Notes: a model not told the origin generated them from the sequence alone. Counted from the first letter of the stretch, positions 38,404-51,135 are shown. The stretch is 64,000 nucleotides of DNA from Climacteris rufus (GCA_013398175.1 VZRZ01007885.1:633-64632); one strand, 5' to 3'. Numbers and translations are program-made.

Positions 38404-38431
38404 TGAAGTATAGAAAATGAAGTATAGAAAA
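38404..38431. repeat. 14-bp tandem duplication
   Basis: Two perfect adjacent copies of TGAAGTATAGAAAA. Confidence 0.92.
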
Positions 38432-39759
38432 TTTTAAAACTACACTGTTAATGCTATAATTTTAATTTACTATATTTGGGCTACTCCTGATTGCCATGGA
38501 GTACTTGTTATTTAGCTTTCCAAATATTTTTTTTCAGAACATTTTAATTTCAGAAGAATCCTACACTGTGAATTCTTCTATATCTATTCAGTGCTTCAAC
38601 AGAATGCTTTAGAGTATTAATTTAATTTATAAATGTTTATTTATATGTGGTATTGTTATTAAATTACATTCTACCTCTTTTCTTAAATATAAGTATTTCT
38701 TTTATTGTTGCAAGAGTAAATAAATCAATTTCAGTACAAAATAAAGACAGAGATACTGAAAAACAAAAGTGTAATTCAAATTAGTTTTTAGATAAAACAT
38801 TGGCAGTATCTAGAGAAAAGCAATGTTCCTAGCACAGTTGTCACAACAACTTGAACCTGAATAGTTTTAGCAGGATTCATGTCATCAAGTGATTCACTTG
38901 TGTATTATTTTTAAAAATTCTGTCTGACACTTTTGACATATCATGTCTTTTGAGGTTTTCCCTCTTATTCAGAAATCGAGGCAAAAAGTTCATTTCATAA
39001 AATATTAATAAACACAAGTGTTGTCTCTGACCTTACTTGATCAAAGTGGTAGTGTCAAAGTTTAATTGCATTTCATGTGTCTTGGTGACATCTCTAAATT
39101 TTTCACAGAGTCAATAAATTATTAGCATCACAAGAAAATCTCAGACAGCCATAATATAAAGCAGGAAAATTCTGTAAACTGATACTTGAGACTTAAATGA
39201 AAATTCATTTTATTTGACCTTATTGTTTTTCTTCAGTTCTTACTAAAGACCAAATATCAAAGTCTGAATACTTCTGTGAGACATGGAATATTTGGGGTAT
39301 TTTTATCACTAGACTTGGAAAAAGTGTCTACCTTAATTTGAACAGATATTGGGATAATCTTAGAATCCCAAAGATTGTATACTTTTCTGAATTTTTTGCA
39401 AGACTGTTGCATACCTTGTGTTTTACAGTCAGAAGTCTGTTCCTGGTCCTTGTACTGAGCAGGCATGCTTACATTCAGTACAGTTATTTCTCTTCAGTTT
39501 CTGCCTTTAAATAGTTTGTTTCTTTCTCTAATAATTTAATTAGCAGTTTTACCAGTATTGTACTCTCCCTTCTAATACCTTGTTGTATCTATGGTCAACT
39601 ATGCCAGTTTTCCTCAGTCAGTGTGGCAAGTTGTTGCCATTAGGGTCCCAAAGCCTTTGTTGGGAAGAGCATAACACGGTGATAAAGTTCCTTTCTCCTC
39701 AATATGTTTATTTTTATATCTTTCTTGCTCTAAGTTCCTGCCTTCTGTCTGCTCCCAGC

Positions 39760-40560
39760 TGAGTGTGAGCATGGCCTGTTTTGATGCCTAAAAGCAGGCT
39801 AAAAAACAGAAGCTGGAACCAAGTTAAGAGTGAAGGGGAAAAACTAATACCTTTATTTTGATGGACATCTGAGAACAAACTGCAAAGGTGGGGGAGGGGT
39901 CCCCCTGCACCAAACAATGGCCCCGAGGGAGTCAAAGGGTGACAAGATGAATCCCTGGATCTAAGAGAGGTACAAAGATGGTCGAAGTCCTAATAATGCC
40001 TGTGCAGTTGTCATTCTCGTATTTATCATAGGTTTTGCAAGTTAACATAGTTGACAAAAATCTCCCAATTAGAATGGGATTCTTGTATGTGTTAAACTTT
40101 TGTTGGGTTATTACTATCCTCTAAAACTTTCGTATTTCCACTATCATAGGACAATGGAATGTTCCTTTCTCAGGCATGCTATTCGCTAAGATGTTCTATT
40201 GTGTCTAGGGCATAGGGTCCTATTGTACTAAAAAACGACAATGGAAAATTACAGGGGTTCTTACATAGGAAAGTAGAAAAAGCAAAAATCCCTCAGCATC
40301 AGTTTCACAGCCTCCTCCATCTCAAATCTCCCCTCAGGGGCTCTTATTTGGGCAATGACTCCTTGGGTTTGCCAGACTCTTCGCCTGGAAGCATTGGCAC
40401 AGTTCAGGCTCAGGGAGTGGAGGCAACAGACACTCCTCTCCAAGGCAGAAGGTGAAACAAGGCCAGCCCTAAGACTGGAGCTCTCAGCTCAGGTCAGAAC
40501 CTATGACCCGTTATTAGGAATAGCAAAAAGTCATACTCCCTGCACCATAGCACTGCAAGG
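39760..40560 (-). mobile_element. LTR-like repeat, ends unresolved
   Basis: This segment resembles the other LTRs here in texture: a minus-strand AATAAA (39852-39857), GC-rich patches (39890-39935 and 40310-40490) around an AT-rich core, and scattered CpGs (TTCGTATTTCC, GGTCGAAG, AACGACAAT). It has no coding sequence. I searched for TG...CA ends with matching 4-6 bp flanks and found none that is exact; the best (GCTGAG/GCTCAG, about 39764-40488) has one mismatch. It is probably an older solo LTR, with orientation guessed from the poly(A) signal. Confidence 0.4.
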
Positions 40561-40669
40561 GGAAATGCTTTCATAGGAACAAAGCTCTAATATGCTTCAA
40601 AAAGATTACTAGTGGGTCTAGACTGCTCAGTGAGGAAGAATAATATTAATTCCTCACAAGAAGGATCTT

Positions 40670-41065
40670 TTGTCACAGTCTGCTCATGCTGAAGAATGAA
40701 AAGAAATTACTCTAGCATACAGTTTTTCTTTTGGCCATCTCTTCAGCATGAACTGTGCCTCTGTTGGATCACAATAATTTCTCATCTGAAGAAACCAGTC
40801 AGGGAAGGATTCCACTATTAGCTTTTTAATGGAGGTGAAAATACTTCAACATTTACCTCAGCACACAGCTCATCATGCCAGTTTTTCTGGCTTGCAAACA
40901 GCTGTGCAAGCAAAGGGACCACCTCTGCACCAGTCACATCCTGATGACTGACCAGGACAGCTCCTCTTTCTCTAGAACACACTTGTGATCCATGTAAATT
41001 TCAACCTCATATCTATAGACATCATTTAGAATTTCAACACCTAGCACTTGTCTTGTCATAGCTTC
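40670..41065 (-). pseudogene. protein-like degenerate remnant, family unknown
   Basis: On the minus strand three consecutive open segments in different frames have good protein-like composition. The first includes QLNEAMTRQVLGVEILNDVY and continues RYEVEIYMDHKCVLEKEEL. The second includes HQDVTGAEVVPLLAQLFASQ followed by KNWHDELCAEVN. The third includes FPDWFLQMRNYCDPTEAQFM and ends at a TGA near 40687. They are joined by frameshifts and short stop-containing links, the pattern expected of an old retrocopy or a decayed transposon protein. I cannot name the family, and no poly(A) tail or target duplication was found. It sits between LTR-like sequence and another repeat. Confidence 0.3.
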
Positions 41066-41439
41066 ATTCAGTTGATGTCACATTCTTGAATAGCAAATGA
41101 TAAGCACTTCATTTCTTTCTGGTTACGTCTAGTGGAGGTTTATTCCAATACCATAGACTGGAACACCAAAAATGATAAAAAAAATGTCTGCTTGTCATAG
41201 AGGATGAGTAGAATTGGATGTCAATCACTTGTTCACTTTTTTGAAATGCGCTATGTGCCAGAAAGTCCATCAGCATTGATCTGTCTCGTCAAAGAAGCAG
41301 AGAGGAGCTTTGGTGATTACTGATTTTTGTGGCGGAGAGATATACCAGTATTTCAAAGAATATCTAGAGATCTTGCTTATGTTTTGACTGAAAGCAAAAT
41401 TGCCTTCATGTTGTCCCGTGAAATATATATGTATCTATT

Positions 41440-42060
41440 TAGAGTCTCGTATAATTGTAGTACCTAAGAAGGTGATTATCCCTTAGTCTATCCTCTGCTT
41501 TCACTGTTGGTGGCCTTTGACAGGATGCAAGGGGACAGCCTGCATCACCAGGTTCTTCTGCCGTAGGCAGTTCTGGTGCCTGGAGTATCTTCTCCCACTC
41601 TTTCACTGCTCTTGACTGTTTCACATTTTCCACTCCTTCACAGCCCCACTTCACCCTTTATTAAACATGTTATCACAGATGTGCCACCAGCATCACTGAT
41701 GGGCTCAGCTGTGGCTAGTGGTGGGTCCATTTTGGAGCTGGCTGGAACTGGGTCTGTCTGACATGGGCAAGCCCCTGGTGTGTTTTCACAGAAGGCACCT
41801 TGTTCAGCAGCGGCTGTGACAAAGTTTCACACATTACCTCCTGCACCTGGATGAAGCTCAATGATCTCTGCTGTTTATTCTGAAACTTCAGCAGATTGCC
41901 ATTCTTGTGACCAGCAATTGCAGCTTTGGTTGTGTAACAAAATTCATAGTGCTGAAGTTCATCAGATGAATGGAATTCTTTATGCTAACTGACCATGTGA
42001 ACAATCACACATAGGTACAACCTCCTGCTTTTCTCTGGTTGCTACCAATTAGAGTAAGAG
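41440..42060 (-). mobile_element. probable avian interspersed repeat, class uncertain
   Basis: On the minus strand this stretch reads like a repeat I recall from other bird genomes, with the blocks CAGTTCCAGCCAGCTCCAAA, ATGGACCCACCACTAGCC and GCTGAGCCCATCAG followed by TCTGTGATAACATGTTTAAT. It is less AT-rich than its surroundings, and a minus-strand AATAAA lies at about 41657. Whether it belongs to an ERV LTR or a LINE 5' region I cannot decide from memory. No long coding frame is intact. Boundaries are approximate. Confidence 0.4.
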
Positions 42061-42919
42061 AGGGAGAAGACATGGTATCACTTTTTTCTACATCAAGAAG
42101 AAACCTCCTCTGAGCATTTTATACTGCACAAGATGATTGCAGTAACCATCTGTTCTTGAGCAAATACAGCATGCACTCTCACAGGACATAAAGCAGAGAC
42201 TGATGTTCTACCATTAGAAAAGTACAAAAAGATAGTTACAGGAATGCACTGCAAAATTGATGGCTTTCCTCCTCTCCTACATATCTTCTCAATATACAAC
42301 TCACTTATGTATGTTTACAGGAGCCTGTACAAAATAGTGTTTTCCAGCACCATATCTACCTGATAGAAGAAATTTCCACTGCTTAAACATCATCGCTTTA
42401 GAATATAAATGTTTTACAGCTTTGTAGTTCTTTGTTGATTTGGGTTTTTTCTGCTAGTCATGTGAAAACTGTTTTCCTTATTTAAAAGGATGTTTTTCAA
42501 CTAGCCTATTCCAAAAGTAGAAGGAATTGGTGAAGAGACTTCAGAAATTCTGTACATCATTACTTTTTAATGGAAAGATTTTGATTGATTCTTCTAGATT
42601 TATGCCTGATGGATTGTGCAAACATTTGAAACAGGGAATCAAGTGGACCTTTTCTAACTTACACAACCATGGATACTGGTTTCACATGTTAGAAATAGGA
42701 ACCATGTGGTGTGTTTAAAACATATTTCAGAATTTCAGATTCCTTTTAATCAGAAATTAATACAGAGATTAAACTTCTACTTTAACTTCCAATAGAGGGA
42801 AAGTTGCCTAGATGCAGAAAAAGCCATTTTCCCTGAGTATACATAAATGCCATAAGAACAGTAATACAAGTTGGCATAAGTACAAAAAAAGAGAGATTCA
42901 ATACAAGAAGGAAAAATAT

Positions 42920-42958
42920 NNNNNNNNNNNNNNNNNNNNNNNNNNNNNNNNNNNNNNN
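42920..42958. other. assembly gap (39 N)
   Basis: A short run of N. The spurious frame crossing it should be ignored. Confidence 0.99.
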
Positions 42959-45399
42959 TGCATGATAAGGTTATTAGAAAGAGCATAAACTTTTCTAAAA
43001 ATAGAATCCATTATTAATTGAAGAATGTTTGGGCAAACCTATGGTCTATTGTATGTGTTTTGTGAGGCTGGTATGTAAAAAAGAAGAAAGCACAGAACTG
43101 ATTTTAAAACCTTGTTTTTTCTTTTTGTTGACAACTGGCAATTTGGAGTGAAAATCATTCCTACTTGAATAAAGATCAATTAATTTTAAAAGTATTTTAA
43201 GTTCTTAAAAACATTTTATTTTATAGAACTATATAAATCTTTTAATTTAAATCAGATTTCTTTTTCTTTTGAAAATGTTACATGTGTATACACATATGCT
43301 TTGCTAATTCATACTTACTTAGTATATGGAAAATTTCCATGTGTCCAAGTCTATATGTATTGTGACTAATGCAGAAACTTTTACCTATCATCATCAGTAA
43401 ATTTGAGAATTGACATCCCTCCCCACAGTAATAAGCATGCATGAAATAAGAAGGGAAAGAGAACTACAAAGAAACTGCTGGTGAGGGACACACAATGGTG
43501 TTAGTAAAAATTAGCAAGGTGTTTGGTGAAAGCAACCTACGTCAAAGCAAGCTCAAAGGAAAGAGCTGCTGTCTGATTGAAGGAAGCAGCACGATTCCCA
43601 TTTTGGTGGAGACAGGAGCTTCCTCTTTGCACTGACATGAATTCCTGAGCTCAAAGCCACATCTCTTACTGCCTTAATTTCTGTATAATATAATGTTGTC
43701 AGGTCTTTCTATTCCAGACAAGTTTTTTCAACTGCACTCACTTAGAAGCAGGCAGAAATAGAAGTCTGTTTAGCAACAACAGTTAGCTGAGCTATTCTGC
43801 TCCCTAAATTCCTGCTCATGTCTCTTGACAGTCTGGCAGATGCATTTTAAATTGCTGTTTAGTAACAATGGCATTCAGTCACAGTTTTATAATTATCAAA
43901 AGGCTTTTTTAAAATTTTACAATACCTTGTCTTACCAACTAGTTATAGCTTTGTCAATCAGTGAAATTAGAGTACAAGTTAATTTACATTTCAGCAAATG
44001 TGGTAAGACTTTCACAAAAATTTCTCTGTAACTCAACCTTAATTTTGTCCAAAATGCTCCACACTGGAATATCATCAGTCAACAGATGCTGTAAAACTAG
44101 TTGACACATTGTTGAAATGCAAAAAAGGAAATACACTCTTTGTGCTGTATTGGAGATGAAGTATGTATGTGCACAAAGAAAGACTGCACAAATAATGTCA
44201 GTATTGAAGCCAGTAATAGAAAAAAGCAAGTGATGTGAGTGGGAGAGAGCACAGAACTCACAGTGAATAGGTGCTTACAGAGGATGCACATGCTAGAAGT
44301 TATTTCTCTTACTGAATCCTAAGTGACTTATAGTTGGATTGGGTGTCTGTGTTTCTGTCTCACTGTCTGTATCCAGAAGATGCCTACATGCTAATAAACT
44401 CTAAAATAGAATTGAAGGAAAAAGCAAGTATCCGTACTTAAGAAGATAAAAGGATGGAAAAAGAGGCATGAAAATAAGGAGAGAATTTATATTAAAAAAT
44501 TGAGTTATTAAAATACATTAAAAGACTCTTAAAAGGACAGTTACTTACACGGTTAAGGTGTCAAATATAAATTTTAAATCAATGTTTAACAAGGAAAATA
44601 AAGTATTTTGTAAGTCATGAAAAGCTCTGAAAAAAAGGCTTTTGAAAGAAGTATCATGGAAAAGATTAAAGGGATGAATAGACTTACTTATTAGAAAAGA
44701 TTAAAAGCATAAATACAAATAGTTTAGTGAAGTAATTAGGTTAGGGAAGAAAGGAGGACATAATAAACTACAAACATCTGAAGGCAGTAAACACAAAGGA
44801 AGGAAAGGAATAATTTAGCCTGATACAAGAGAGTGTAATTAGAAGTAAAGAAATTAAAGTTAAAAAGGAAAAAAATACTCTGAGCAGAAGAGAAAAGCAC
44901 TTGCCTATTAGATGGAAACAGATTGAAGTAGCAAGGGTCCATAACTAAATGTAAGTAGATAAAAGGATAAGAAAGTATAACTAAACAAAACAATAATTAA
45001 AAGGTAAAAAACGAAGTTCTAAAGGGCTTCATGCAACAGTCTGATTACAAAATTTGCATTCCAGGACACTGTTTACTTTCTAAAAACAATACTTTTTTAT
45101 AAATAACTGGAAAGATTCTTTTAAAGATAATGTTCAGTATTGTGTAAGTCCTTATCAGTGCCTGTCATCTCATTGAGCCTTTGAGGTTTGGTTTGGAAAG
45201 TCCTCTGGGAGAGTAAAGACAGCTACCTGCACAATCACAGTGAGCATCTTCAAGACGTGGCAAACCCAGAGAGCAAGAACTAGGTTTATTCTGAAAATCG
45301 CTGACAAAACAATGACCAAGGGGATGTGTGAGTGGCTCAAAGCTTGATCTTTGTCTTGCTTAGTTGTAAAATTAGGGCTTTATGAGGAGGTGGTGTCAG

Positions 45400-45790
45400 C
45401 CTTTCAGATTTGGAATCTGCTGTTCTCTGACCAGATGTGCTCCACAGTCTTTCTGTGTCTCTTTCCTTCTCTCTGTCCATTTCCTATGAATTTCAGACTA
45501 TCGTAATTCCTGTTGCTTTCTTTCACAGCTCTCTTCCTGTCTTCTTGCCACTGCTCACAAATAATTTCTTGTAAGTTTCCCTTTTCTTTCCTTGCAAGCA
45601 CACTATCTTCTCTCTGTCTCCTTTCCACTATTACTTCTCCCAAAAGTACTAACTCCTGCCTCCATTCTCTGCTCATCTCCCTTAACAACCCTACTACTGT
45701 TCCTCAGGACAAATGACAAGGAATACCTCAGTCCTGCACTCTCTCCCTTAGCCTCCTTCTTCTTCCCCTTCCAAATTCCCTCATTCAAAC
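45400..45790. repeat. pyrimidine-rich, strand-asymmetric stretch
   Basis: About 400 bp in which the plus strand is strongly enriched in C and T without a clear repeat unit. It follows a ~600-bp purine-rich stretch (44.40-45.01 kb). The skew suppresses stop codons and explains overlapping frames on both strands. Confidence 0.55.
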
Positions 45791-48700
45791 AATAGATGTT
45801 ATGATAGGAGGAAAAGAGATGACAGTGCATAGTTTCTCTATGTTATATGTAGAAATAATGTACAAATAATAATTTCTACTGTTTTATAGAAAGTAAAAAG
45901 TCGATTCAAAAGGCAAGCCACAGGTCCAACTTTAAACATCAATTTTCAAGCTTTTTTTCTGATTTTAACAAGATTAAGGTATGTCCTAACACACTTTCTA
46001 GGATTTCCCTTTTTTTCTAGAGGCAAAGAGAAAGGCAGGGTTATAAAGTTAATAACCTCATATTACCATGAGTTTTAACTGAAGCACAAATAGACTAGCT
46101 GTTATTAGAGAACAGATATGTGCATGCATGAGGCTGAGCTCTACTCTGTCTTTCTGTCTTTAGCTTCAGTTCCCAAGACTTTTGATCCAGTGCTAAAGTA
46201 GCAAAATACATTCCTACTGTCCTATTATGTTTTCCCAATGCTCTCCATCAATCTTGGTGCTCCTTTTGCTAAGTAATGGAGGTTGTTATACTGTCTATCA
46301 CTATTCAGACTTGCATTTATATTTTAAAAGCATCCTAGTTTGTAGTGCTTAAAAAAATTTAGTGTGCATATTTAATGCTTATCTTCCTACTGAGAAATTT
46401 AAGGTATAAACTAAAATCAGATATACAAAAGGAAAATTAATTAATGAAAATTCCTTTTCCTCTCTCTTGATACAGAGGTGGGGTTTTTTCTACTTTTTTC
46501 AGATGTAGTGATAATTATGAAAAATAATATCAGAATTATGTCTGGTAACTTTTAAAGGAATTCCGTGCATTGTTAAGATTGATTTATTAGTTTATTAACA
46601 GATCAATTTTGAAACAAACTTTAAAATAAAGAGCCTCTTCCAGATTCCCTGACTAGCTTGACTGCTAACGAGGCTACACTGGCCTTGATACAATACATAA
46701 AAGAACTAGAATAGCTTATGAAGGACCCTAAAAGATTCTGTCCCTTCCTTTAGTTTGAGCAATTGGAAAATATCTGTAAGAATGCCCCACAGAATTATTA
46801 CACACAAAGTATCTCAAATTTGTTTCAAGTACCGTAGCTGTACAACTTCTTTCTTGAAACTCTCATTTGTGTACTGTAGCTTTAGAAGATCCTTGCTCTA
46901 AGCTTCACTGAAAGCCCCAGAGAAAAGAAAAAAACCACTGTAAAAGTAGTCCCTGGATCCTACATGTGCTGCTCAGAAAGATTTACCCATAGTCTAAAAT
47001 TAAAGTGTGCTCCAATTCTCTTTTGAGGGAATCACTGTTTTGGTGGATTTACACTAAAATGCATAGATGTGTAAGACCATATGCAAATGATTTTCCATAT
47101 GATGAATGTAATTTTAAAAAATGCATTTTCATTTTTTACTCAGAATTCTTCATTGATGAAAAGCTACGAACCAAAACAGTGTTTAAAAGTCCCCTTGACC
47201 CTAAAATTATCAGATTCTGTTGAACTTAATTGTATTCCTTTCAATTTCTCAGTCTGTCATTTTCTGATGACTCAGGTATCTCTTTTTTCATCTTGCTTTC
47301 ATTAGATGGCTAATAGATAACTTACAATGTACATTAGAATGAAAATTATTTTGCAAGCCTTGGGCTACTGAAGCAGTTAGAATTTCTCGAATTGTTCAGT
47401 ACAGGTCCATTTGGGAACACTGAGGGTTTTTTGGTGGTAGCTTAAGATCAAATTGTAAAGAATAATGACAAGTGTCACATTTGTTTAAATTCTATTTACT
47501 TGTTAAGACCTGTCCATGTATTCTCTTCTAACTATACACATTAACAGGTTACAGACCGTGTGCTGAATGAAATATTACAGTGAAATGACACACAACTTTT
47601 TGCTTTGATCTGACACTGTAAGCATAGTGAACAGTGAATAGAGTCATCAACACCAGCCAGTCCACCTGGGTCTAAATAACACTTGTAATCATATAGGAGT
47701 AATCTCAGAAGCGTCAGACTGAGTTTTCAAATAAAGCAAATAGAAAATTCCAGAAAAGTGCTACAGAGGAAGCAGAAATTTTGTATTTATAACCACATAA
47801 GAGATTACTTTTTTTTTGGTTGGCATTGTGAATGCACTTAAACAATCATCAGATTCTTATATCTTCCTTTTCATTAGGTGCTTTACGTCCCATGACATCA
47901 GGAGTAACAGCTAAATGTTTGCCATATAACTGAATATATGCCCTCCCTTATCACACAGTTCCATACCATTCTATCTCCACAAGACAGGTCACAAAGAGAG
48001 TGCTGATAAAATGCTTCTTCACTGTACCACAAGGTTCATCTCTGCACCAGTACATTTTAGACATTTTTGTTTCAGTCAGTATGACTGATTTGTTCAGGGT
48101 CACACCCACTTGAGTCCTATAGATCAGACTACATTCTGGGGACACAAATTGTTTCTTAAAACCATCTCAGAATCTCAAAGATTTTTCTCAAAAAAAAGAC
48201 TCTTCACTGTCTCAAAGTTTTGGACTAAACCTCCACAAGTCTCCTCTGATGCAGGCAATACATGTAACTAGAAAAACCAAAAGCCTTTTCAGCGCCCTAA
48301 TAGTTCTCAGCAGTTGCATTGACCTCTTTGAAAGACTTCTTAGAACAACTTCTTTATGCCTGATAAACATAAGAGTAATTGCAAAATCCAAAGGACAGTA
48401 TGTCAGTTTAAAGCTGCTTTTAGTTAAATACCTCTCACATCTCCTGCCAAGCACTTCTTTGTGGGACCAGCAGATAGCAGGAGTTACATGTTGTTGCTCT
48501 CTCCCTTTTAATATTTTCGATGTGGTACCAGGAAGGCTAGAACAAGTCAGAATCTATTTATGAGTGGCTGCCACTACCTGACCTTTTTTATCCAGAGTGT
48601 TTTCTAATAACTAAAGAATTAGCACCCAAAGAGTATCAGTTTGTAATTTCCTGGCTTAACTGTGATATGAGAATTAACCTTTTGAACTCTATCATTAGCC

Positions 48701-50284
48701 TCTTACTCATCTGAAAATTATACATAAAATTAAAATCAGTAGCTGAGAATATAATTTGTTCCATTCAAGCCATAGGAAAAAAAATCCAGTAAGATTTTTT
48801 GAGTTTTCAAAGAGTGAATTTCAATAATGTATGACACTCAGAAAAAATCTAGATCCACCTAAGTAATAGTTCTGGCCGTCCAAAATCAGAGAAAAACAGT
48901 TATGCTAACAACTTATATTATAAAATCCTGCTTTCTTACAAAATTATGGTTGCATGACAGAAAAGATAAAAATTTTTGTGTGATTTATGTGTTCTATCAT
49001 GTCTCGTCCCACTGGTAATAAAGTCTTAATTTTCAATCAAACTAATAGAAAAATGGCTATTGTTTTGCTTTGCTTTGTATTGTTTTATTTTCCCCTGTAT
49101 TTAGTATTTACCCTTTATGTTTGTATTAACCAGTCTGATATGTTAGTTGATGCCTCTTTCACAAAAACTTTTAATATTTGGCTTTAACGTTGTCCAAGCA
49201 TTTATATTGTTCGAAGTTTAAGATTTGTTGTTGTATCAGATTTATGAAGTAATGGAATAGTCTCTGGGGATAACTATTACAACTGTTCGTGATAAAGAGG
49301 GCAGAAATAATTTTAATTAGTTTTACTCTACATCACAACTAAGTGTTTCTTATCTCCAGAGCTCTTATGTAATTTTTTGTGCAACATGTCTACAATTATC
49401 TTTATCCATGTTCTCCAATCCCCAGTTAGGATTTCCTCTATAAGGACTTTTAGTGTTCAGTTCGGTTCATGTTACTGATTTTGTTCCAGCTAGTAAAGAA
49501 GTAATAGAAAGGATAGGAAAACATTATTAAACATGATTCTTTGCAACATACTAAATACTAAAATAGCTTTGTTGCTAAGAGTTTCTGTATCTAGCCTCAC
49601 TTTTTCAGCCCAATGCTTAAGTTAGGAACCTTTGATTTTTATTGTTTTCTTTCTTTTTTTCCTCTCCATAATCTCTCAGTACTAAGCTGTTTGCATTCAC
49701 ATTGCTGTAATTGCTTTAAAAACCGTGGTTTTCCTGCAGAGGGTGTACTTGGCCACAAATGCCTAATTAGCAAGATGTAGTGGTTGTCCACAAAATGCCA
49801 TACTAGGAAAATATCTACAGCCTGTACTTATGTCGAGTTAAAACACCCAACAGAATGGGCACCACAATCCAACAAACTGGAAATCATACAGAATTTATGT
49901 AACATAATTAATGTCTTAAAGTTACTTTTTTCTTCTTCAATTTTGTATTGTTTTAGAGGATTTAGCTGCAAATCATCAAGAATTTGTCATGTATGCATAA
50001 TTTAACGAGACAAACACCAAGTTTCATGATTTCTTATCTTAAGAGTAATTTTCACACAGTACAAAACATGACAGGTTTTTGGACTAAGATGAATAAAGAA
50101 ATGGCTTTATAACAAAGAGCTAAAGGTGTGTGTGGTCATTCTTCTTAATTAAAAAGATCTGAGGAGTGATACATAGCTAGAAATTTTGCATGAATGTGAC
50201 TGTGATTATACATATCTATGATGAGAAAGATGAAAACTGGGGTACTAAAAGCTTCTTCAGACAACTAGAGAAAACACCTCATAC

Positions 50285-50480
50285 CTGTAGGGGACTTTAA
50301 CTACCTCAATACCTGTTGTAAGGACAACACTAGACACCATCCAAATGGGTTTTGGAGACCTGAAAATAATCTCTAGTTCTGGATTCGTTACCTAAGTGAG
50401 GCACTTTATTGAACCCTGTCAGAACACAGAGGTTTGAATCAGATCATGTGCAATGTCCTTCCAAATTTACTGGAAAAGCC
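50285..50480 (+). mobile_element. old CR1 endonuclease-domain fragment
   Basis: A segment translates to Gly-Asp-Phe-Asn-Tyr (50290-50304) followed by LNTCCKDNT, matching the CR1 endonuclease motif GDFNxPDICWxDNT. About 135 bp later Ser-Asp-His (50439-50447) matches the catalytic SDH motif that follows in the same domain. In intact CR1 the two motifs are farther apart, so an internal deletion is likely; a stop also interrupts the segment. The copy is old and inactive. This domain nicks target DNA in live elements. Confidence 0.55.
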
Positions 50481-50618
50481 TCACAATTGACAATGTGAAG
50501 AACCAAGTGTTTTGTGTTATCTAATTAAAATTTGCATATGCTTCTGTATATGTATACATGCAATCCATTATTCAAGTATAAAATATCTAAAAAGAGTAAT
50601 ATATTTTCCCACTCTGGG

Positions 50619-50657
50619 TTTTTCCCCCCCAACAGTAATTTTTCCCCCCAGCAGTCA
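50619..50657. repeat. tandem duplication with C tracts
   Basis: Two adjacent near-copies of the pattern T5-C6/7 followed by ARCAGTMA (50619-50638 and 50639-50657). Confidence 0.8.
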
Positions 50658-50746
50658 TTTTCATTGTAGGTTTTATTGAATCAGCTTGAACTTTGACAGA
50701 TCTATGTCTTAGTTTTTCAGATATTCATTTTTTTCCTCCCTAAAGC

Positions 50747-50918
50747 ATCACAAAATCAAAGAACAGCTGAGGTTGGCAGGACCTCTGCAGGCTACCAATC
50801 CAACTCATCTGCTCAAAGCAAATTTAGTTAGAGCAGGTTGCCCATAGTTTTGTCCAGTTAAGTCCTGTGTATCTCTGCAGATGGAGACTGCTCAACTCTC
50901 AGCAACCTGCTCTTCTGA
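50747..50918 (-). mobile_element. CR1 LINE 3'-end fragment, minus orientation
   Basis: Read on the plus strand this is the reverse complement of a CR1 tail: TCACAAAATCAAAGAACAGC, GAGGTTGGCAGGACCTCTG, CCAATCCAACTCATCTGCTC, AGAGCAGGTTGCCCA and ATCTCTGCAGATGGAGACT. These correspond in order to the GGTTGGAAGGGACCTCTGG - AGCAGGTTGCCCAGG - TCTCCAGAGAAGGAGACTCC blocks of the family. About 170 bp of 3' sequence is left, with many substitutions. A few hundred bases of other DNA separate it from the CR1 endonuclease fragment on the opposite strand, so they are separate insertions. Confidence 0.9.
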
Positions 50919-51115
50919 CAAATGTGTCTGACAAACTTCACATTAGAAATGTATTTTCCTATTAATAAACAAAATTTGTTGAATTTTATTTGGGCTTATT
51001 GCATTTTGTTCTGTCACTGGATACTACTGGGAAGACTCTAAACCATTTTATCAGATATTTCTATAGACATTTACATAGTAAAGAATGTTTGAATATTCTA
51101 TAGCAAAGTTGTACT

Positions 51116-51135
51116 TATTTATTTATTTATTATTA
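51116..51135. repeat. (TTTA)n microsatellite
   Basis: Four to five TATT/TTTA units in a row. Confidence 0.85.

Larger units (their letters stand above)
36452..39759. other. unique DNA
   Basis: AT-rich sequence with an A15 tract at 36920-36934 and a perfect 14-bp tandem duplication at 38404-38431. Short chance frames only. No gene or mobile element recognised. Confidence 0.5.
42061..50284. other. unique DNA with one assembly gap
   Basis: AT-rich unique sequence. It includes a gap at 42920-42958, a purine-rich plus strand from about 44.40 to 45.01 kb and a pyrimidine-rich stretch at about 45.40-45.79 kb. The frames of 90-104 codons here (45.4-45.8 kb and 48.2-48.6 kb) come from strand bias or chance. 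No gene or mobile element recognised. Confidence 0.5.

Noticed and set aside
39764..40488. Exact boundaries for the LTR-like block using GCTGAG/GCTCAG
   Set aside because: One mismatch in six and a free choice among many TG/CA pairs makes this unconvincing.
48212..48563. Overlapping frames of 80 and 104 codons on opposite strands
   Set aside because: Mutually antisense frames with no recognisable family, no splice support and chance-level length.
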